Source of the DNA: Cryptomeria japonica
Taxonomy: Eukaryota > Streptophyta > Pinopsida > Cupressales > Cupressaceae
Direction: 5' to 3'
Length of the DNA stretch: 64,000 nucleotides
NCBI RefSeq assembly: GCF_030272615.1
Contig: NC_081413.1
Location: 449,664,538-449,728,537, forward strand
Each line of letters begins with the position of its first letter. Positions within the stretch are counted from its first letter, which is position 1. Positions 10,397 to 22,204 of the stretch are shown here, piece after piece. The translations under genes and the position numbers were made by a program. The notes under the pieces were generated by a model, which made no database searches, was not told the origin of the DNA, and was given only the letters and a program-made list of their open reading frames with translations.

Positions 10397-13300
10397 TCAT
10401 CCTTGTAACCGGCTGGTTACAATCTAAAAAAGATCTGCCAAAACTAGATTCAAGCTCTCAATGAACCTTTTTCTATCTTTTATTGTGGCCTCTATTCTTT
10501 GAACTATACCGGTGAGGTGTTGTATTTGCTCAGCTGGTGTTTTCTATCCTTGAATCAAGGCATCAGATATTTCTTTCCTTAAGGAGGCGAGATAGTCCAA
10601 TTTTGGACTAAGTCTCCATTTAAGATCTTTAGCCTTTCCTTTTATTCTTTCTTTGTCTCTTTCCAACTTTAGTAGTTCTTCCTCAAAACCTGTTATTTTT
10701 TGCTAAAAAACTGATAATGAATCAGATGAATTGATGAAATTGTCAGCTAGTTGATTTATTTCTTCCTGTATCTTGCTAATTTTCTTGTCTATATCAACTA
10801 TCAAAAAGTTAGTTTTACATATATCCCTATACAAAGTTTTGAATTCCTTTAATGTGCTACATAGTTCCAGTAGAAGTGTGTCAAATTGCCTTGTACACTT
10901 CTTTATTTCTTCCTCAAAGAATTTGTGTTTTTCCTTCTCTAATCTCTCCTTGAATGCTTCCTATTTTATATGTTCAACTGTCATAGTGTTTTTAGTAATA
11001 TACTTAGACAAAGTGTCAAGTTGACTCAAAGAATCTTTATTATCTACATTACATTTTGGTGCTATCGTTTTCAAAATTGGACTGGTGTCATCTATTGCCT
11101 TGTAAGCCTGTGAGCTATAATCTGTTATCTTCTTTATGGAATTCAAAAGAACTTATGTTACATTAGTTGGTTTGAATTCTATACTTGAACACTCTATATT
11201 CTGCCAGTGGGAGCAATATCCTTGCTTGTGGTGACCTCTGGTAGGTCAGTTTGTGTTTTCATTTCTTTAAGAAAAGGTTTGTCTTGCTCAGCTATTGCCG
11301 GTGGCACTCTCTGTTTGAACCTGTTTCTCTGCTTGTGCCTCTGTGTTATCATCTGTCAGTTTACCTTCTATACTATCAGTTACCATTTGCTCATTAGCTA
11401 TATTTGTCTTCTCAGTTGTATCCTTATCTACCACAATATTGACCTTGTGAGTATCAATGTCCACTATGTATAATACCTCAGAGTTAGGATTGGTATCCTC
11501 TTTTGATATGTCCATACTCTCACTATCCGGTTGATTATCAGTAGTCACTACTAGTGGAGTATTCAGAGGCGGTGGGGATAAGTTATCTTTTATTTTTATG
11601 CTAGGTGGTCCACCAACCTTTCTTTTTCCCTTATCCTTATCCTTCTGATATACTTTGATGGGTTTAGGGTTTTTATATTCCTCCTGCTTTTCCTTCTCTA
11701 TAATGAATATGTCCCATGCATTGGCAGTTTCCTCTACAGCCTCATTTACTCTACCAACCATAAGTGCTACATGTCGGTGTGTAGTTGAAAATACTAATTG
11801 GTTAGCCTCTGAGATCAGATCATCTATCTCTTTTGGTGAGTTGACAGGATAAACAACAAGTAGTTTTTCAATTTTCATTTTCTTATGAAGTTCTACAACA
11901 GCTCGCCTTCTAGCTTCAAGTCTTTTAAACAGTTCTATTGGTAATTCATCTACAACTTGCATTAGAAATTTCTTGTAAATGTCTACATGTAGAATTACAC
12001 TGTTTTCAACTTTCTCCTTGTCATCAACTGATAATGAATCATATAATTTATTGATGTTTTTCAGTTGTCCATCCTTTGTTATTTCATCTAGTAGTTTTTC
12101 AATTGGAGCAATGTTTTGTTGAGTCTTCTTCTTGGGTGTTAACTTCTTCTTAGGAGTTATCTTTTTAGCTGGAGGCCTTACTGCCTGTTGTTTTTGTTTA
12201 GTTCTTCTAGGAGAAGGTGTAGCTATTGGTGAAGGTTCTCTTTTCCTCACAACTCTTTTAAATGCAGCTGGCATGTCACTTTCTGAAGAAGTTGCTACTG
12301 GTGAAAGGTGAGTTTCTGGCTGTAGTGTTTCTAACTCATCTTCAGTGATACTGGTTTGTTTAAGTACATCTTCTTTGATAGCCTTTGCTTGCCTAGATCC
12401 TCTTCTTACTATTTCTTCTACCTTCTTTACCCTTTTCTTAGATTGAATTTGATTCTCAATAGTCTCAGCACTACCAAATACCTCTTCTTCAGGTTCCTTA
12501 GGTGCTTCCAGGAGGGCTTTTGCATATGTTTCAATTATTTGGTCATCAGTTTCATAACCCATTTCAGTAACCCAAATGGTTCTTAGGACAACTGCCTCCA
12601 TCCAAATCTCATCCTTCTTAATAACAAAGCATATTTCATCCTTATATTTATTTACAATTTCTTGTGAAAGTATGACTCGAGTATTCGTCTGGGCCTTCAA
12701 TGCCTGAAAGTACTCATTTATATTCTTTTCTCTATTTTCACCCATGTTATTTAGTAAATCAGATAATTGTTTGCCTACCGGTATATCAGAACCAAGATTC
12801 TTATTACCGATACTGGGAACCTATTTTGTTATGTGCAACATTAAACAGACAAGTAGGTTTCCAAATCTAAATGTCCCCTTTTTTATCTTTCTTAATTTTT
12901 CCAAGATTATCAATAGGCTCATCTTTCAACCATGCACACACATCTATTTTTGCATTATCCTTGATCATATCATAGGCACTCTTTATGCATAGGCTAGAGA
13001 TTGAGTTTAACCTATTTGCATGTGTGGTTTTATAGCCTAAAATCATGCTAATGAATCTGACATTGATGTCGGTTACATCATTCACTCTTAAAGATCTCTT
13101 GTCAGATGTTGCACCTGTTAGGTTCATCATTAGGTCATTTGAGACCTTCTTTGTCTTATCAGGCCTGTTACCAATGGAGGGTAACCCTGTCACAGCCTTT
13201 ACTGCCTCTTTTGTGATTTTGTGAACTGAGTCTAACCAAAATAATTCACCATGAACCCTGCTTAAAACTATCCTTATAACATCCTTAGGGAAATCTGGAA

Positions 13301-13610
13301 TACTAAGAATTTTAGTGAATCCTAGGGTTTCAACTGTTTTGTGTTCAGGTTTCACATTACCGGAATCATCACAAATTACAATCTTATACATGCTCTTGAT
13401 TTCCTCGTCACCTAATTCTTCTATGTGACAATGAATGTACATTCTAGGATCTTTTGCAAAAACTACTCCTTTCAAGATTTGAGAAAATGCACCAACATTA
13501 TCATCCTTCTTAGCAATTTTGGGAACTAACTGAAATACGGGTCTAGGGCATTTAATCACTTTGACTATAGTAGGGTTTGCTATGAATTCAAGAATAGATG
13601 AAGAAGCCAT
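10397..13610 (-). pseudogene. Element A ORF2: large protein of unknown function, broken
   Basis: I do not recognise this protein. The start at 13610 gives MASSS and matches copy B. Modules in order: an N-terminal region with HCHIEELGDEEIKSMY, then IVLSRVHGELFWLDSVHKIT and VTGLP (residues ~115-150); a segment ending DKKG with a frameshift near 12867; FVIKKDEIWMEAVV; a basic linker rich in TPKKK (12100-12200); a helical module with LKNINKLYDSL, VILHVDIYKKFL and LEARR (11870-12090); an acidic, low-complexity stretch; and a C-terminal coiled coil (10400-11000). The likely stop is TGA at 10397-10399, giving ~1,070 codons. The same order occurs in B, C and D. There are no signal peptide, membrane segments or retroviral enzyme motifs. 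Confidence 0.8.
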
Positions 13611-13916
13611 GGATATAAATACCTTTATCTGCCTTAGGAAAGATTGCTTGCTGAATTGCTTTGCTTCTTTGCTCGAAATGTCTTTGCTCAAGAATTTTTA
13701 CGCTCTTTGATTGTTTGAATGCTCGGTGAAATGAAATTGGAGCCAAAACCACTGATTTATAATGTTATTTTTGCCAACTACCACATTTAATGTTTGTCGG
13801 TTAAGTAATGACTTAACTTATCTATAGGTATAGAAGTAATTTTAACTTCTCACCATCAACCGTGGGAATAATAGCATGTTTCACATTTGATTGCTAAACC
13901 CTCAAGGAAATTTTCT
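13611..13916 (-). promoter_or_regulatory. Conserved ORF1-ORF2 spacer with TATA box (element A)
   Basis: 306 bp between the ORF1 stop and the ORF2 start. On the minus strand it has 'aacattataaatcag' with TATAAA at 13756-13761, ~150 bp upstream of the ORF2 ATG. The element B spacer (305 bp) has the same length, TATA position and flanking text ('ttttggctcc' downstream, 'ggttgatggtgagaagtt' upstream). A promoter function is inferred. Confidence 0.5.
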
Positions 13917-15030
13917 TCAGTTAGATGAAGAATCTTCTGCCGGTGGATTGTTAATCTGTTCTGCTGGTGGAGGAGTATTCCTACCAACATTTAATTTTGA
14001 TTTTTGGATCCATTGTTTTGATAATTCTAGCTTTACTTCTTCAACTTTTTCTTTACCTTTCAAACTAGGACCTTTGTTATTTACCGGTGAGGACTTGCTT
14101 CTACAAAATTTTGCAATATGTCTAATCTTGTTACAAGCATAACAAGTCACATTATTTTTCTGAATACCTTTTCCATATGCTATGCCGGTTTGTGTTCTGC
14201 ATTAATTAGATAAAGTGTCCAAATCTTCCACAAACATAACATCTTACATTCATTCTACAATTCTCAGAATTATGACCAACTTTGTTGCATTTTCAACATT
14301 GACCGATGGGTGTATTGGTATTCTGATAATTTCTAGATCTACATTGATTTTCTCTATGACCATACTTGTTACAGTTAAACCATTTGCCATTAAATTTATA
14401 AGCAGTAGGTTGTCTTACCAGTTTGCCATGATCCTGTGTGTTTGCAGTACCAAAGCTTTCACCAGCTTCAAATCCAAGACCATTAGTGTCAACATTAGGT
14501 TTCTGATTCTTTAACAAGTCACCAAGTTCCTCTGAGCTTTTCTTGAATTTTTCTTTATGTTGATTTGTAGCAGCCAATTCTCCTTCCAAGATACCTTTTT
14601 GTCTTATGAGTTCATTTGAGTCATTCTATCCATGCATCAGATTTGTCTTCAACATATCATTTTCATAACTAAGTCTTGTGTTTTCATGTGCAGCTTCATT
14701 CAGTCTTCTAGTCAAGTCTTCTTCATTCTTCTTTCTATCTTCAATTTCTTTACAAAATCTCATAGTCATATCCTGCATCTCATTTTTTGTTGTCATGTTT
14801 TCTTGTTTTAGATTATTCATCGGGTCACTAAGAGTTTCCTTTTAATCATTCTCATTTTGCATCTTTTCACAAAGTTATCTTCTCTTGTTTCTTGAAATGG
14901 TTATATTTTCTTGAAGTGCTTGAATAATATCATGTGCACCTTTTAGATCATCTTCAAGTTTGATATTTTTTTATTTTTTTGCATCATAGTCTGAGAGAGC
15001 TGATTCTAATTGCTTCATCAAGTTTTCCAT
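13917..15030 (-). pseudogene. Element A ORF1: coiled coil plus CCHC zinc-knuckle array, broken
   Basis: A Gag-like nucleic-acid-binding protein by inference. From the ATG at 15030 (MENLMKQLESAL) the first ~170 residues are heptad-rich and charged (for example LEDDLKGAHDIIQALQENI, KEIEDRKKNEEDLTRRLNEA). Then come knuckles: FNCNKYGHRENQC, where the first Cys is Trp; KCNKVGHNSENC; CYVCGRFGHL; and CYACNKIRHIAKFC. The tail is Pro/Ser-rich and ends SSSN. Several in-frame stops and a frameshift near 14180 break it; the duplicate copy at 17369-18397 lacks most of these stops. No capsid (UBN2-type) domain like Cop1 gag is visible. Confidence 0.82.
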
Positions 15031-15087
15031 CTCTACTCGTGTCAAGATCTTCCTCAAGCTGTTAGGCTTCTAAAAATAGAGGACCAA

Positions 15088-15099
15088 GCTCTGATACCA
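15088..15099 (-). other. Primer-binding site, element A
   Basis: Reverse complement reads TGGTATCAGAGC, the usual plant retrotransposon site complementary to the 3' end of initiator methionine tRNA. It lies two bases inside the LTR edge. Confidence 0.92.
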
Positions 15100-15101
15100 G
15101 T

Positions 15102-15901
15102 TGTTAGGATTCCCACAGATACTGAGAGGGGGGGGTGAATCAGTATCTAATAGGTTATTAGATTTTCTCAACTTAAAACATGTAGAACATATTAATACTG
15201 AATACCGGTAAACAAGAAATAATGCAATAAACAAAGATAACGACAACCACATGAAAAAAAATGCCATAACATAGTAGTTTAATGAGGAAACCCGGTGTGG
15301 AAAAAACCTCAGTGTAATTTGTGACCCACAATATTCACTTGCTGGCCAATAAGAGAATATTACTGCTACAAGAGGGGCCTGCACATGGAGGAAGGCCAAG
15401 TGCCTAGAGCTCACTACTCAATTACAAAATGGGAAGTCTTACTAACTTACAAAATGGATTATATAAATCCAATGTCTTATACTACTTCAAAATAGCATCT
15501 ACTATGCCAGATCCAGTACCGGTTTATAGCTCTGCTTCATACATAAACCTTTAACCTATAATTCACATAATAGGTCTGCCTTATTTCACCTATATATTTT
15601 CTTTCTTCTATTACAAAATGTTCTACAATGATCTCTTATATATATGAGTCATTTTACAACTTGCCAAGTCGTCTTACAATGATTTTACAATAATTAACAA
15701 AATATATTACAAACAAAATTCTTGTCGGCTTCTGTGCCGGTATGCTTCCTTTTGCTGCCGGTGGTCTTTGTGCCAATGTAGAGTCTATCTTTGCTAGTGC
15801 TGATAACTTGTCTTGCTGGTGTCATAGGATTGTAAGGTTGCCATCATTGACAAAACCTTCAATCACCTACAATGTCTCATTGGAGTGTGTATTTGCCAAC
15901 A
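15102..15901 (-). repeat. Element A 5' LTR
   Basis: 800 bp, TGTTGGCAAATACAC... to ...CCTAACA on the minus strand. It is the partner of 9391-10172 and was duplicated with its flank as 18469-19268 (offset 3,367 bp). G run of 8 near 15128. Confidence 0.92.
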
Positions 15902-15906
15902 CTAAC

Positions 15907-17366
15907 AACTTCAATTGTAGCTACCGGAGAAAAAGTCTCCTCATAATCAATTACATCCATTTAAGCACATCCCTTACATACCAATCTTTCTTTGTTTCTA
16001 ACCACTTCACCAGCTTCATTTAGTTTATTCTGGAACACCCATTTAGTTCCAATCAAATTCTTGTCTTTAGGTCTTGGAACAAGTTCCCATGTGTTGTTCT
16101 TCTCAATCTAACTCAACTCTTCTTCCATAGATTTTATCCAATTATCATCTTTACATTCTTCTGAAACATCTCGAGGTTCAATCTTTGAAATCAAACATAT
16201 ATCTTCAACAACAATCCTTCTCCTAGTCATCACACCTTTATTTTTGTCACTAATAATCGAATTTTGTGAATGATTCAATCTTACATACCTCAAAGTCTTC
16301 TGATTGTTCGAATTCTCTGCTTCTTGAACTTCTTGACCGACAACAACAATATCTGGATTAACTCTCACTACCAGAGAATTTCACTTTAAGATCTCAGTCT
16401 GCACAGGCTTGGAAACAACATCCCAATCATCAAAATCATATCCACATGCTCTGGTATGCTTTCTATGACATACATCAACCTTCACATTTGTACTCTCCAC
16501 TATCTTTCTTGACCTCTTATTGTAACACTGGTAGGCCTTTCTCTTTATAAAATAACCCAAGAAGATTTCTTCATCATATCTTGGATCAAACTTTCCTATA
16601 TCCTCATCTCTCTTAATATAACATTTTCTTCCAAAACTCTGAAATATCTAACAATAGGAACATGACCAAACCATAAATCATAAGGAGTCTTACCAGAATC
16701 ACCTTTTATGTGCACCCAATTGAATGTGTAAACAACAGTGCTAACTTTTTCTCTCCAAAAGGTCTGTGTAACATTTCCTTCAATCAACATAGTCCTAGCA
16801 GCATCAAAAATGGTTCTGATCTTTCTTTCAACAACTCCATTCTGCCAAGGGGTTTTAGGAGCAGATAATTGTCGTCTAATTCCATTCCTTTCACAAAATG
16901 AACCAAACTCATACACTTCATCTTCAACCAAGTTTCTTTCTCCACCTTAGCTTTGAATATATTGAATTTCACCTGTGCTTAGATGATTTCTCCATTACAA
17001 AATTAACCCACATCATCCTAGAATAATCATCAATCAACAACATGAAATATATGTTACCCTACACACTTCTCACTCTTGTAGGACCACACAAGTTAGTATG
17101 CACAAGATCTAACAATCCATTACATGATTATACTTTACTCTTGAATGTAGTTCTTGTTTTCTTTCCCAACTGACATTCCTTAGATACTAGATTAGCAGGC
17201 TTCATAATTTTAGGCAAATCTCTAAGAGCTTAATTAAAGCTTATCCTTATCATATAGTAAAAATTAACAAGACACATCCTTCTATACCACAACCAAATTT
17301 AATCAATCTGAGCAATCAAACAACTTTTCTCACCAACATTCAAGTGAAAGATATAACCTTTAGTTT
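15907..17366 (-). pseudogene. Cop1 pol, duplicate unit 1: integrase core to N-terminal reverse transcriptase
   Basis: Reading down from 17366: the end of the pre-integrase zinc region, the DLCGP-type integrase block near 17090, the core with SAPKTPWQNGVVERK (catalytic Glu region, ~16850), HIKGDSGKTPYDLWFG, then the integrase C-terminal and linker region (TRRRIVVEDICLISKIEP near 16200), and the start of reverse transcriptase (VATIEV at 15907). Integrase would insert the cDNA into host DNA. Multiple frameshifts and stops, and missing protease and gag upstream because of the tandem-duplication junction, show it is dead. Confidence 0.88.
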
Positions 17367-17368
17367 TA

Positions 17369-18397
17369 ATTTTGGAATCCATTGTTTTGATAATTCCAAC
17401 TTTACTTCTTCAAATTTTTATTTACCTTTCAAACAAGGACCTTTGTTATTTACGGTGAGGAGTTGCTTCTACAAAATTTTGCAATATGTCTAATCTTGTT
17501 ACAAGCATAACAAGTCACATTATTTTTTTGAATAGCTTTTCCATATCTTATGAGGGTTTGTGTTCTGCATTGATTAGATAAGTGTCCAAATCTTCCACAA
17601 ACATAACATCTTACATTCATTCTACAATTCTCAGAATTATGACCAACTTTGTTGCATTTTCAACATTGACTCATGGGTGTATTGGTCTTCTGATAATTTC
17701 TAGATCTACATTGATTTTCTCTATGACCATACTTGTTACAGTTAAACCATTTGCCATTAAATTTATAAGTAGTAGGTTGTCTTACCGGTTTGCTATGATC
17801 CTGTGTGTTTGCAGTACCAAAGCTTTCACCAACTTCAAATCCAAGACCATTAGTGTCACCATTAGGTTTCTGATTCTTTAACAAGTCACCAAGTTCCTCT
17901 GAGCTTTTCTTCAATTTTTCTTTATGTTGATTTGTAGCAATGAGTTCTCCTCCCAAGATACCTTTTTGTCTCATGAGTTCATTTGAGTCATTTTGTGCAT
18001 GCATCAGATCTGTCTTCAACATATCATTTTCATAACTAAGTCTTATGTTTTCATTTGCAGCTTCATTCAGTCTTCTAGTCAAGTCTTCTTCATTCTTCTT
18101 TCTATCTTCAATTTCTTTACAAAATCTCATAGTCATATCCTGCATCTCATTTTTTGTTGTCATGTTTTCTTGTTTTAGCTTATTCATCAGGTCACTAAGA
18201 GTTTCCTTTTCATCATTCTCATTTTGCAACTTTTCACAAAGTTCTCTTCTCTTATTTCTTGAAATGGTTATATTTTCTTGAAGTACTTGAATAATATCAT
18301 GTGCACCTTTTAGATCATCTTCAAGTTTGATATTTTTTAATTTTTCTGCATCATAGTCTGAGAGAGCTGCTTCTAATTGCTTCATCAAGTTTTTCAT
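17369..18397 (-). pseudogene. ORF1 of A' (duplicate copy), open for ~245 codons
   Basis: Same protein as element A ORF1, starting at the ATG at 18397 (MKNLMKQLEAAL). The coiled coil and first knuckle region are uninterrupted down to 17660, where a TGA lies inside the second knuckle at the same place as in A. Knuckles seen: FNCNKYGHRENQC (first Cys replaced by Trp), KCNKVGHNSENC, CYVCGRFGHL, CYACNKI. It is cut at 17369 by the duplication junction, so the C-terminal tail and ORF2 are missing. The better preserved frame shows that most stops in unit 1 arose after the duplication. Confidence 0.82.
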
Positions 18398-18454
18398 CTT
18401 TACCGGTGTCAAGATCTTCCTCAAGCTGTTAGGCTTCTGAAAATAGAGGACCAA

Positions 18455-18466
18455 GCTCTGATACCA
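18455..18466 (-). other. Primer-binding site, A' copy
   Basis: Reverse complement is TGGTATCAGAGC, two bases inside the LTR at 18469. It is a duplicate of 15088-15099. Confidence 0.9.
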
Positions 18467-18468
18467 AT

Positions 18469-19268
18469 TGTTAGGATTCCCACAAATACTGAGAGGGGGA
18501 GGTGAATCAGTATCTAACTGGTTATTATATTTTCTCAACTTAAAACATGTAGAACATATTAATGCTGAATACCAGTAAACAAGAAATAATGTAATAAACA
18601 AAGATAACAGCAACCACATGAAAAAAACACCATAACACAGTAGTTTAACGAGGAAACCCGGTGTGGGAAAAGCCTCAGTGGGATATGTGACCCACAATAT
18701 TCACTTACTGGCCAATAAGAGAATATTACTGCTACAACAGGGGCCTGCACATGGAGGAAAGCCAAGTGCCTAGAGCTCACTGCTCAATTACAAAATGGGA
18801 AGTCTCACTAACTTACAAAATGGATTATATGAATCCAATGTCTTGTACTACTTCAAAATAGAATCTACTATGCTAGATCCAGTACCAGTTTATAGCTCTG
18901 CTTCATACATAAACCTTTAACCTATAATTCGCATAATAGGTCTGCCTTATTTTGCCTATATATTTTTTTTATTCTATTACAAAATGTTCTACAATGATCT
19001 CTTATATATATGAGTCATTTTACAACTTGCGAAGTCAGCTTACAATGATTTTACAATAATTAACAAAATATATTACAAACAAAATTCCTATCGGCTTCTG
19101 TGCCGGTATGCTTCCTTTTTGTTGCCGATGGTCTTTGTGCCGATGTAGAGTCTGTCTTTGCCAGTGCCGGTAAATTGTGTTTCCAGTGTCATAGGATTGT
19201 AAGGTTGCCATTAATGAAAAAACCTTCAATCACGTACAATGTCTCATTGGAGTGTGCATTTGCCAACA
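18469..19268 (-). repeat. A' LTR (duplicate of element A 5' LTR)
   Basis: 800 bp with the same edges as 15102-15901, followed by CTAAC (19269-19273) and then Cop1 sequence. Its G run is only 5, interrupted as 'gagagggggagg'. Confidence 0.92.
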
Positions 19269-19273
19269 CTAAC

Positions 19274-20690
19274 AACTTTAATTGTAGCTACCAGAGAAAA
19301 AGTCTCCTCATAATCAATTACTTCCATCTAAGAACATCCCTTACATACCAATATTTCTTTGCTTCTAACCACTTCATCAGCTATATTCAATTTATTCTAG
19401 AACACCCATTTAGTTCCAATCACATTCTTGTCTTTAGGTCTTGGAACAAGTTCCCATGTGTTGTTCTTCTCAATCTAACTCACCTCTTCTTGCATAGATT
19501 TTATCCAATTATCATCTTTACATGCTTCTGAAACATCTTGAGGTTCAATCTTTGAAATCAAATATATATCTTCAACAACAATCCTTTTCCTAGTCATCAC
19601 ACCTTTATTTTTGTCACCAATAATCTAATTTTATGAATGATTCAATCTTACATACCTCAGAGTCTTCTGATTGTTCTAATTCTCTGCTTCTTGAACTTCT
19701 TCACCGACAACAACAATATCCGGATTAACTCTCGCTACCAGAGAATTTCACTTTAAGATCTCAGTCTACACAAGCTTGGAAACAACATCCCAATCATCAA
19801 AATCATATCCACATGCTCTGGTATGCTTTCTATTACATTCATCAACCTTCACATTTGTACTCTCCACTATCTTTCTCAATCTCTTATTGTAACACCGGTA
19901 GGCCTTTCTCTTTATAAAATAACTCAAGAATATTTCTTCATCACATCTTGGATCAAACTTTCCTATATCCTCATCTCTCTGAATATAACATTTTCTTCCA
20001 AAACTCTGAAATATCTAACAATAGGAACAATACCAAACCATAACTCATAAGGAGTCTTACCAGAATCACCTTTTATGTGCACACAATTGAATGTGTAAAC
20101 AATAGTGCTAACAATTTCTCTCCAAAAGGTCTGTGTAACATTTCCTTCAATCAACATAGTCCTAGCAGCATCAAAAATGGTTTTGATATTTCTTTCAACA
20201 ACTCCATTCTGATGAGGGGTTCTAGGAGCAGATAATTGTCGTCTAATTCCATTCCTTTCACAAAATGAACCAAACTCATACACTTCATCTTCAACCAAGT
20301 TTCTTTCTCCACCTTATCTTTGAATATATTGAATTTAACCTGTGCTTAGATGATTTCTCCATTAGAAAATTAACCCACATCATCGTAGAATAATCATCAA
20401 TCAACAACATGAAATATATGTTACCCTGCACACTTCTCACTCTTGTAGGACCACACAAGTCAGTATGCACAAGATCTAACAGTCCATTACATGAATATAC
20501 TTTACTCTTGAATGCAGTTCTTGTTTGCTTCCCAGCTGACATTCCTTAGATACTGGATTAGCAGGCTTCATAATTTTAGGCAAAATTAACAAGATACATC
20601 CTTCTATGGCACAACCAAATTTAATCAATCTGAGCAATCAAACAACTTTTCTCACCAACATTCAAGTGAAAGATATAACCTTTAGTTTAA
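19274..20690 (-). pseudogene. Cop1 pol, duplicate unit 2: integrase to N-terminal reverse transcriptase
   Basis: Same segment as 15907-17366 but connected upstream to the true Cop1 protease. Down from 20542: DLVHTDLCGPTRVRSVQG (first catalytic Asp), FMLLIDDYSTMMW (second), then SAPRTPHQNGVVER (catalytic Glu region, ~20215), HIKGDSGKTPYELWFG, the linker with YVRLNHS-like text, and the reverse transcriptase start at 19274. A frame change splits the core near 20295. A 45 bp deletion near 20583 removes part of the pre-integrase region. Confidence 0.9.
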
Positions 20691-21070
20691 GTTTTTGATG
20701 CAATCTCTATACTAGAGGCATTTAGAATCTTGCATTTACCATTCTTGAATTCGAAATAATACCCCTTGTCAACCATCTATCCAACACTCAAGAGATTATA
20801 CTTCAAACCTTCAACATACAAGACATCATCATTATTATTATTAGCATCAAAATAAATTAAACCTCTACCACAAATCACACAATTTTTATAATCTCCAAAT
20901 CTCACTATACCACAATCATACCACTTCGTATTCACAAATTTTCTTTTAGCACCTATCATATGATGTGAACAACCTCTATCAATCAACCATTCATCTTTCT
21001 CTTCAATCTTAGGAGCCAAAGATTTCTCCTCAACAATGCATCTTGTAAGTTTCACTGGTACTGGATCATC
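20691..21070 (-). pseudogene. Cop1 protease
   Basis: A retroviral-type aspartic protease, which cleaves the polyprotein. The block EEKDEWLIDRGCSHHM sits near 20950-20990, followed by IVRFGD, GRGLIYF, and VLYVEGLKYNLLSVG near 20780. The active-site triad is Asp-Arg-Gly instead of the family's Asp-Ser-Gly, which should inactivate it. It is frame-shifted relative to gag upstream. Confidence 0.88.
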
Positions 21071-22163
21071 TTCCCTAATAGAAATAATACAAATTCATCT
21101 TCTAAATTCCCATTCTAAGAATCTTCATCTATCACACCTTCATCAACAACATAATATCATTTTGTCTAATATTTGTAATTTCGGTTAGGATTATAGGGTT
21201 TATCATTCTTATCATGCTTCTCATATCTATCATGCTTATCCGATCTATCAATCCTTTCAAAGTTGTCATGCTTATCATACCTAGACATTCTTTCAAGACA
21301 CCTAGAAGCAAAATGTCCTATTTTATTACAAGAGAAACATTTCAAAGGTAACTTTCCATCATACTTACTAGCTCCCTTATCAAGTCTTCTAGAAAGGCTT
21401 CAATCTCATCCAATTCTCTTTCTTGATCTTCCATATCTCTCTTTTCTCTTTCATATTTGGAAACCCAACATGAACTCTCTCCCAGATCATACTTCTGCTT
21501 CTTGGATATAGAGGCTCTGAATGCAGTTTCAGATTTTACATGTGATTCTCCAAACTCACTCAATTCAAAAGTAGCTAGCTTACCAACCAACATGTCCCTA
21601 GTCACAATAGCCACACTTTCGATCTCATCATTAGTAACTACTTTAGGCTTGTAAGCAAGAGGTAAGGATCTCGACACTTAAGAAATAATCTCATCTTCTT
21701 TAAGAGTTCCATCGACACATCTGATACCTAGGACACATTCATTCACCTTAGCCATAAATATAGATATGTTATCATCTTCTACTATCTTCAGCATCTCATA
21801 TTTACCCTTTTGACTCTATCACTTAGCAACTTTGACATGTTTATCTCCTTCATACAAGGTCTCTAACTTCTCCCAAGTCTCATGTGCAGTTTGCAAACCC
21901 ATCACATTAGTCATCCTTGAATCAATCAAGGTACTAAATAATTCTTCCTTAACTCTTATTTTATGTTCAACATCCTTGATATCAACAATAGTAACTAGTC
22001 CATTCTGAGGAAGATTATAGGTATTGCTTATAATATTCCAATACTCTTCTCCAAGAAAATTTAAATAAACTTCCATCCAATCCTTCCATACAATGTAATT
22101 ATTTTCATCAAATCTTGGACTCTCCTTCTTGAACACATAGGTTGGCATCCTGTATCTCCTCAA
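21071..22163 (-). pseudogene. Cop1 gag (UBN2-type) with one CCHC knuckle
   Basis: The copia Gag protein packages element RNA. From 22163: PTYVFKKESPRFDENNYIVWK (typical copia gag start), YWNIISNTY, LQTAHETWEKLETLYEG, then after stops near 21820 and 21680 LPLAYKPKVV and ESSCWVSKYEREKRD. The zinc knuckle CFSCNKIGHFASRC is at ~21297-21343, followed by a low-complexity tract of RYDKHDN-type repeats. The 22163-21342 part stays in one frame apart from stops; a frameshift precedes the protease. Confidence 0.88.
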
Positions 22164-22190
22164 GTGGTCAAGCTTCTTTCAGAGGATCTA

Positions 22191-22202
22191 TCTTTGATAC
22201 CA
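22191..22202 (-). other. Primer-binding site, Cop1
   Basis: Reverse complement is TGGTATCAAAGA, a variant of the initiator-tRNA site with A where the other elements have G. It sits two bases inside the LTR edge at 22205. Confidence 0.85.
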
Positions 22203-22204
22203 AT

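Larger units (their letters stand above)
9391..15901 (-). mobile_element. Element A: complete two-ORF LTR element lacking pol
   Basis: A minus-strand element with two LTRs (9391-10172 and 15102-15901), a TGGTATCAGAGC primer site, polypurine tract, ORF1, a conserved spacer and ORF2. It has a perfect target-site duplication CTAAC (9386-9390 and 15902-15906) and interrupts Cop1 reverse transcriptase between VATIEV and VRLLLAYVA. No protease, integrase, reverse transcriptase or RNase H is present in 4.9 kb of interior, so it must have moved with enzymes from elsewhere. The primer site and polypurine module resemble those of Cop1 and Cop3, which makes copia elements the likely donors. Both ORFs are now broken. 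Confidence 0.88.
14002..17366. repeat. Tandem duplication, unit 1
   Basis: Contains part of element A ORF1, its primer site and 5' LTR, the duplicated CTAAC, and Cop1 from reverse transcriptase into integrase. It repeats as 17369-20688 at a constant offset of 3,367 bp over most of its length. The junction at ~17366 joins Cop1 text ('ccttagttttaa' type) to ORF1 text through a short AT-rich microhomology (TTTAATTTT). Confidence 0.9.
17369..20688. repeat. Tandem duplication, unit 2
   Basis: Second copy of 14002-17366. Matching landmarks sit 3,367 bp apart (LTR edges 15102/18469 and 15901/19268; integrase 16596/19963). A 45 bp deletion near 20583 in this unit changes the offset to 3,322 bp near its end. 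Copies differ by scattered substitutions, so this is not an assembly echo. Beyond 20688 Cop1 continues normally towards protease and gag. Confidence 0.9.

Noticed and set aside
11288-12745. 485-residue host gene (Lys-rich nuclear protein)
   Set aside because: It is the middle of ORF2 of element A, flanked by LTRs and a target-site duplication, with homologous copies in B, C and D.
17660-18697. 345-residue protein starting at 18697
   Set aside because: Its first ~100 residues translate the LTR and primer site; the real ORF1 start by comparison with B is 18397.
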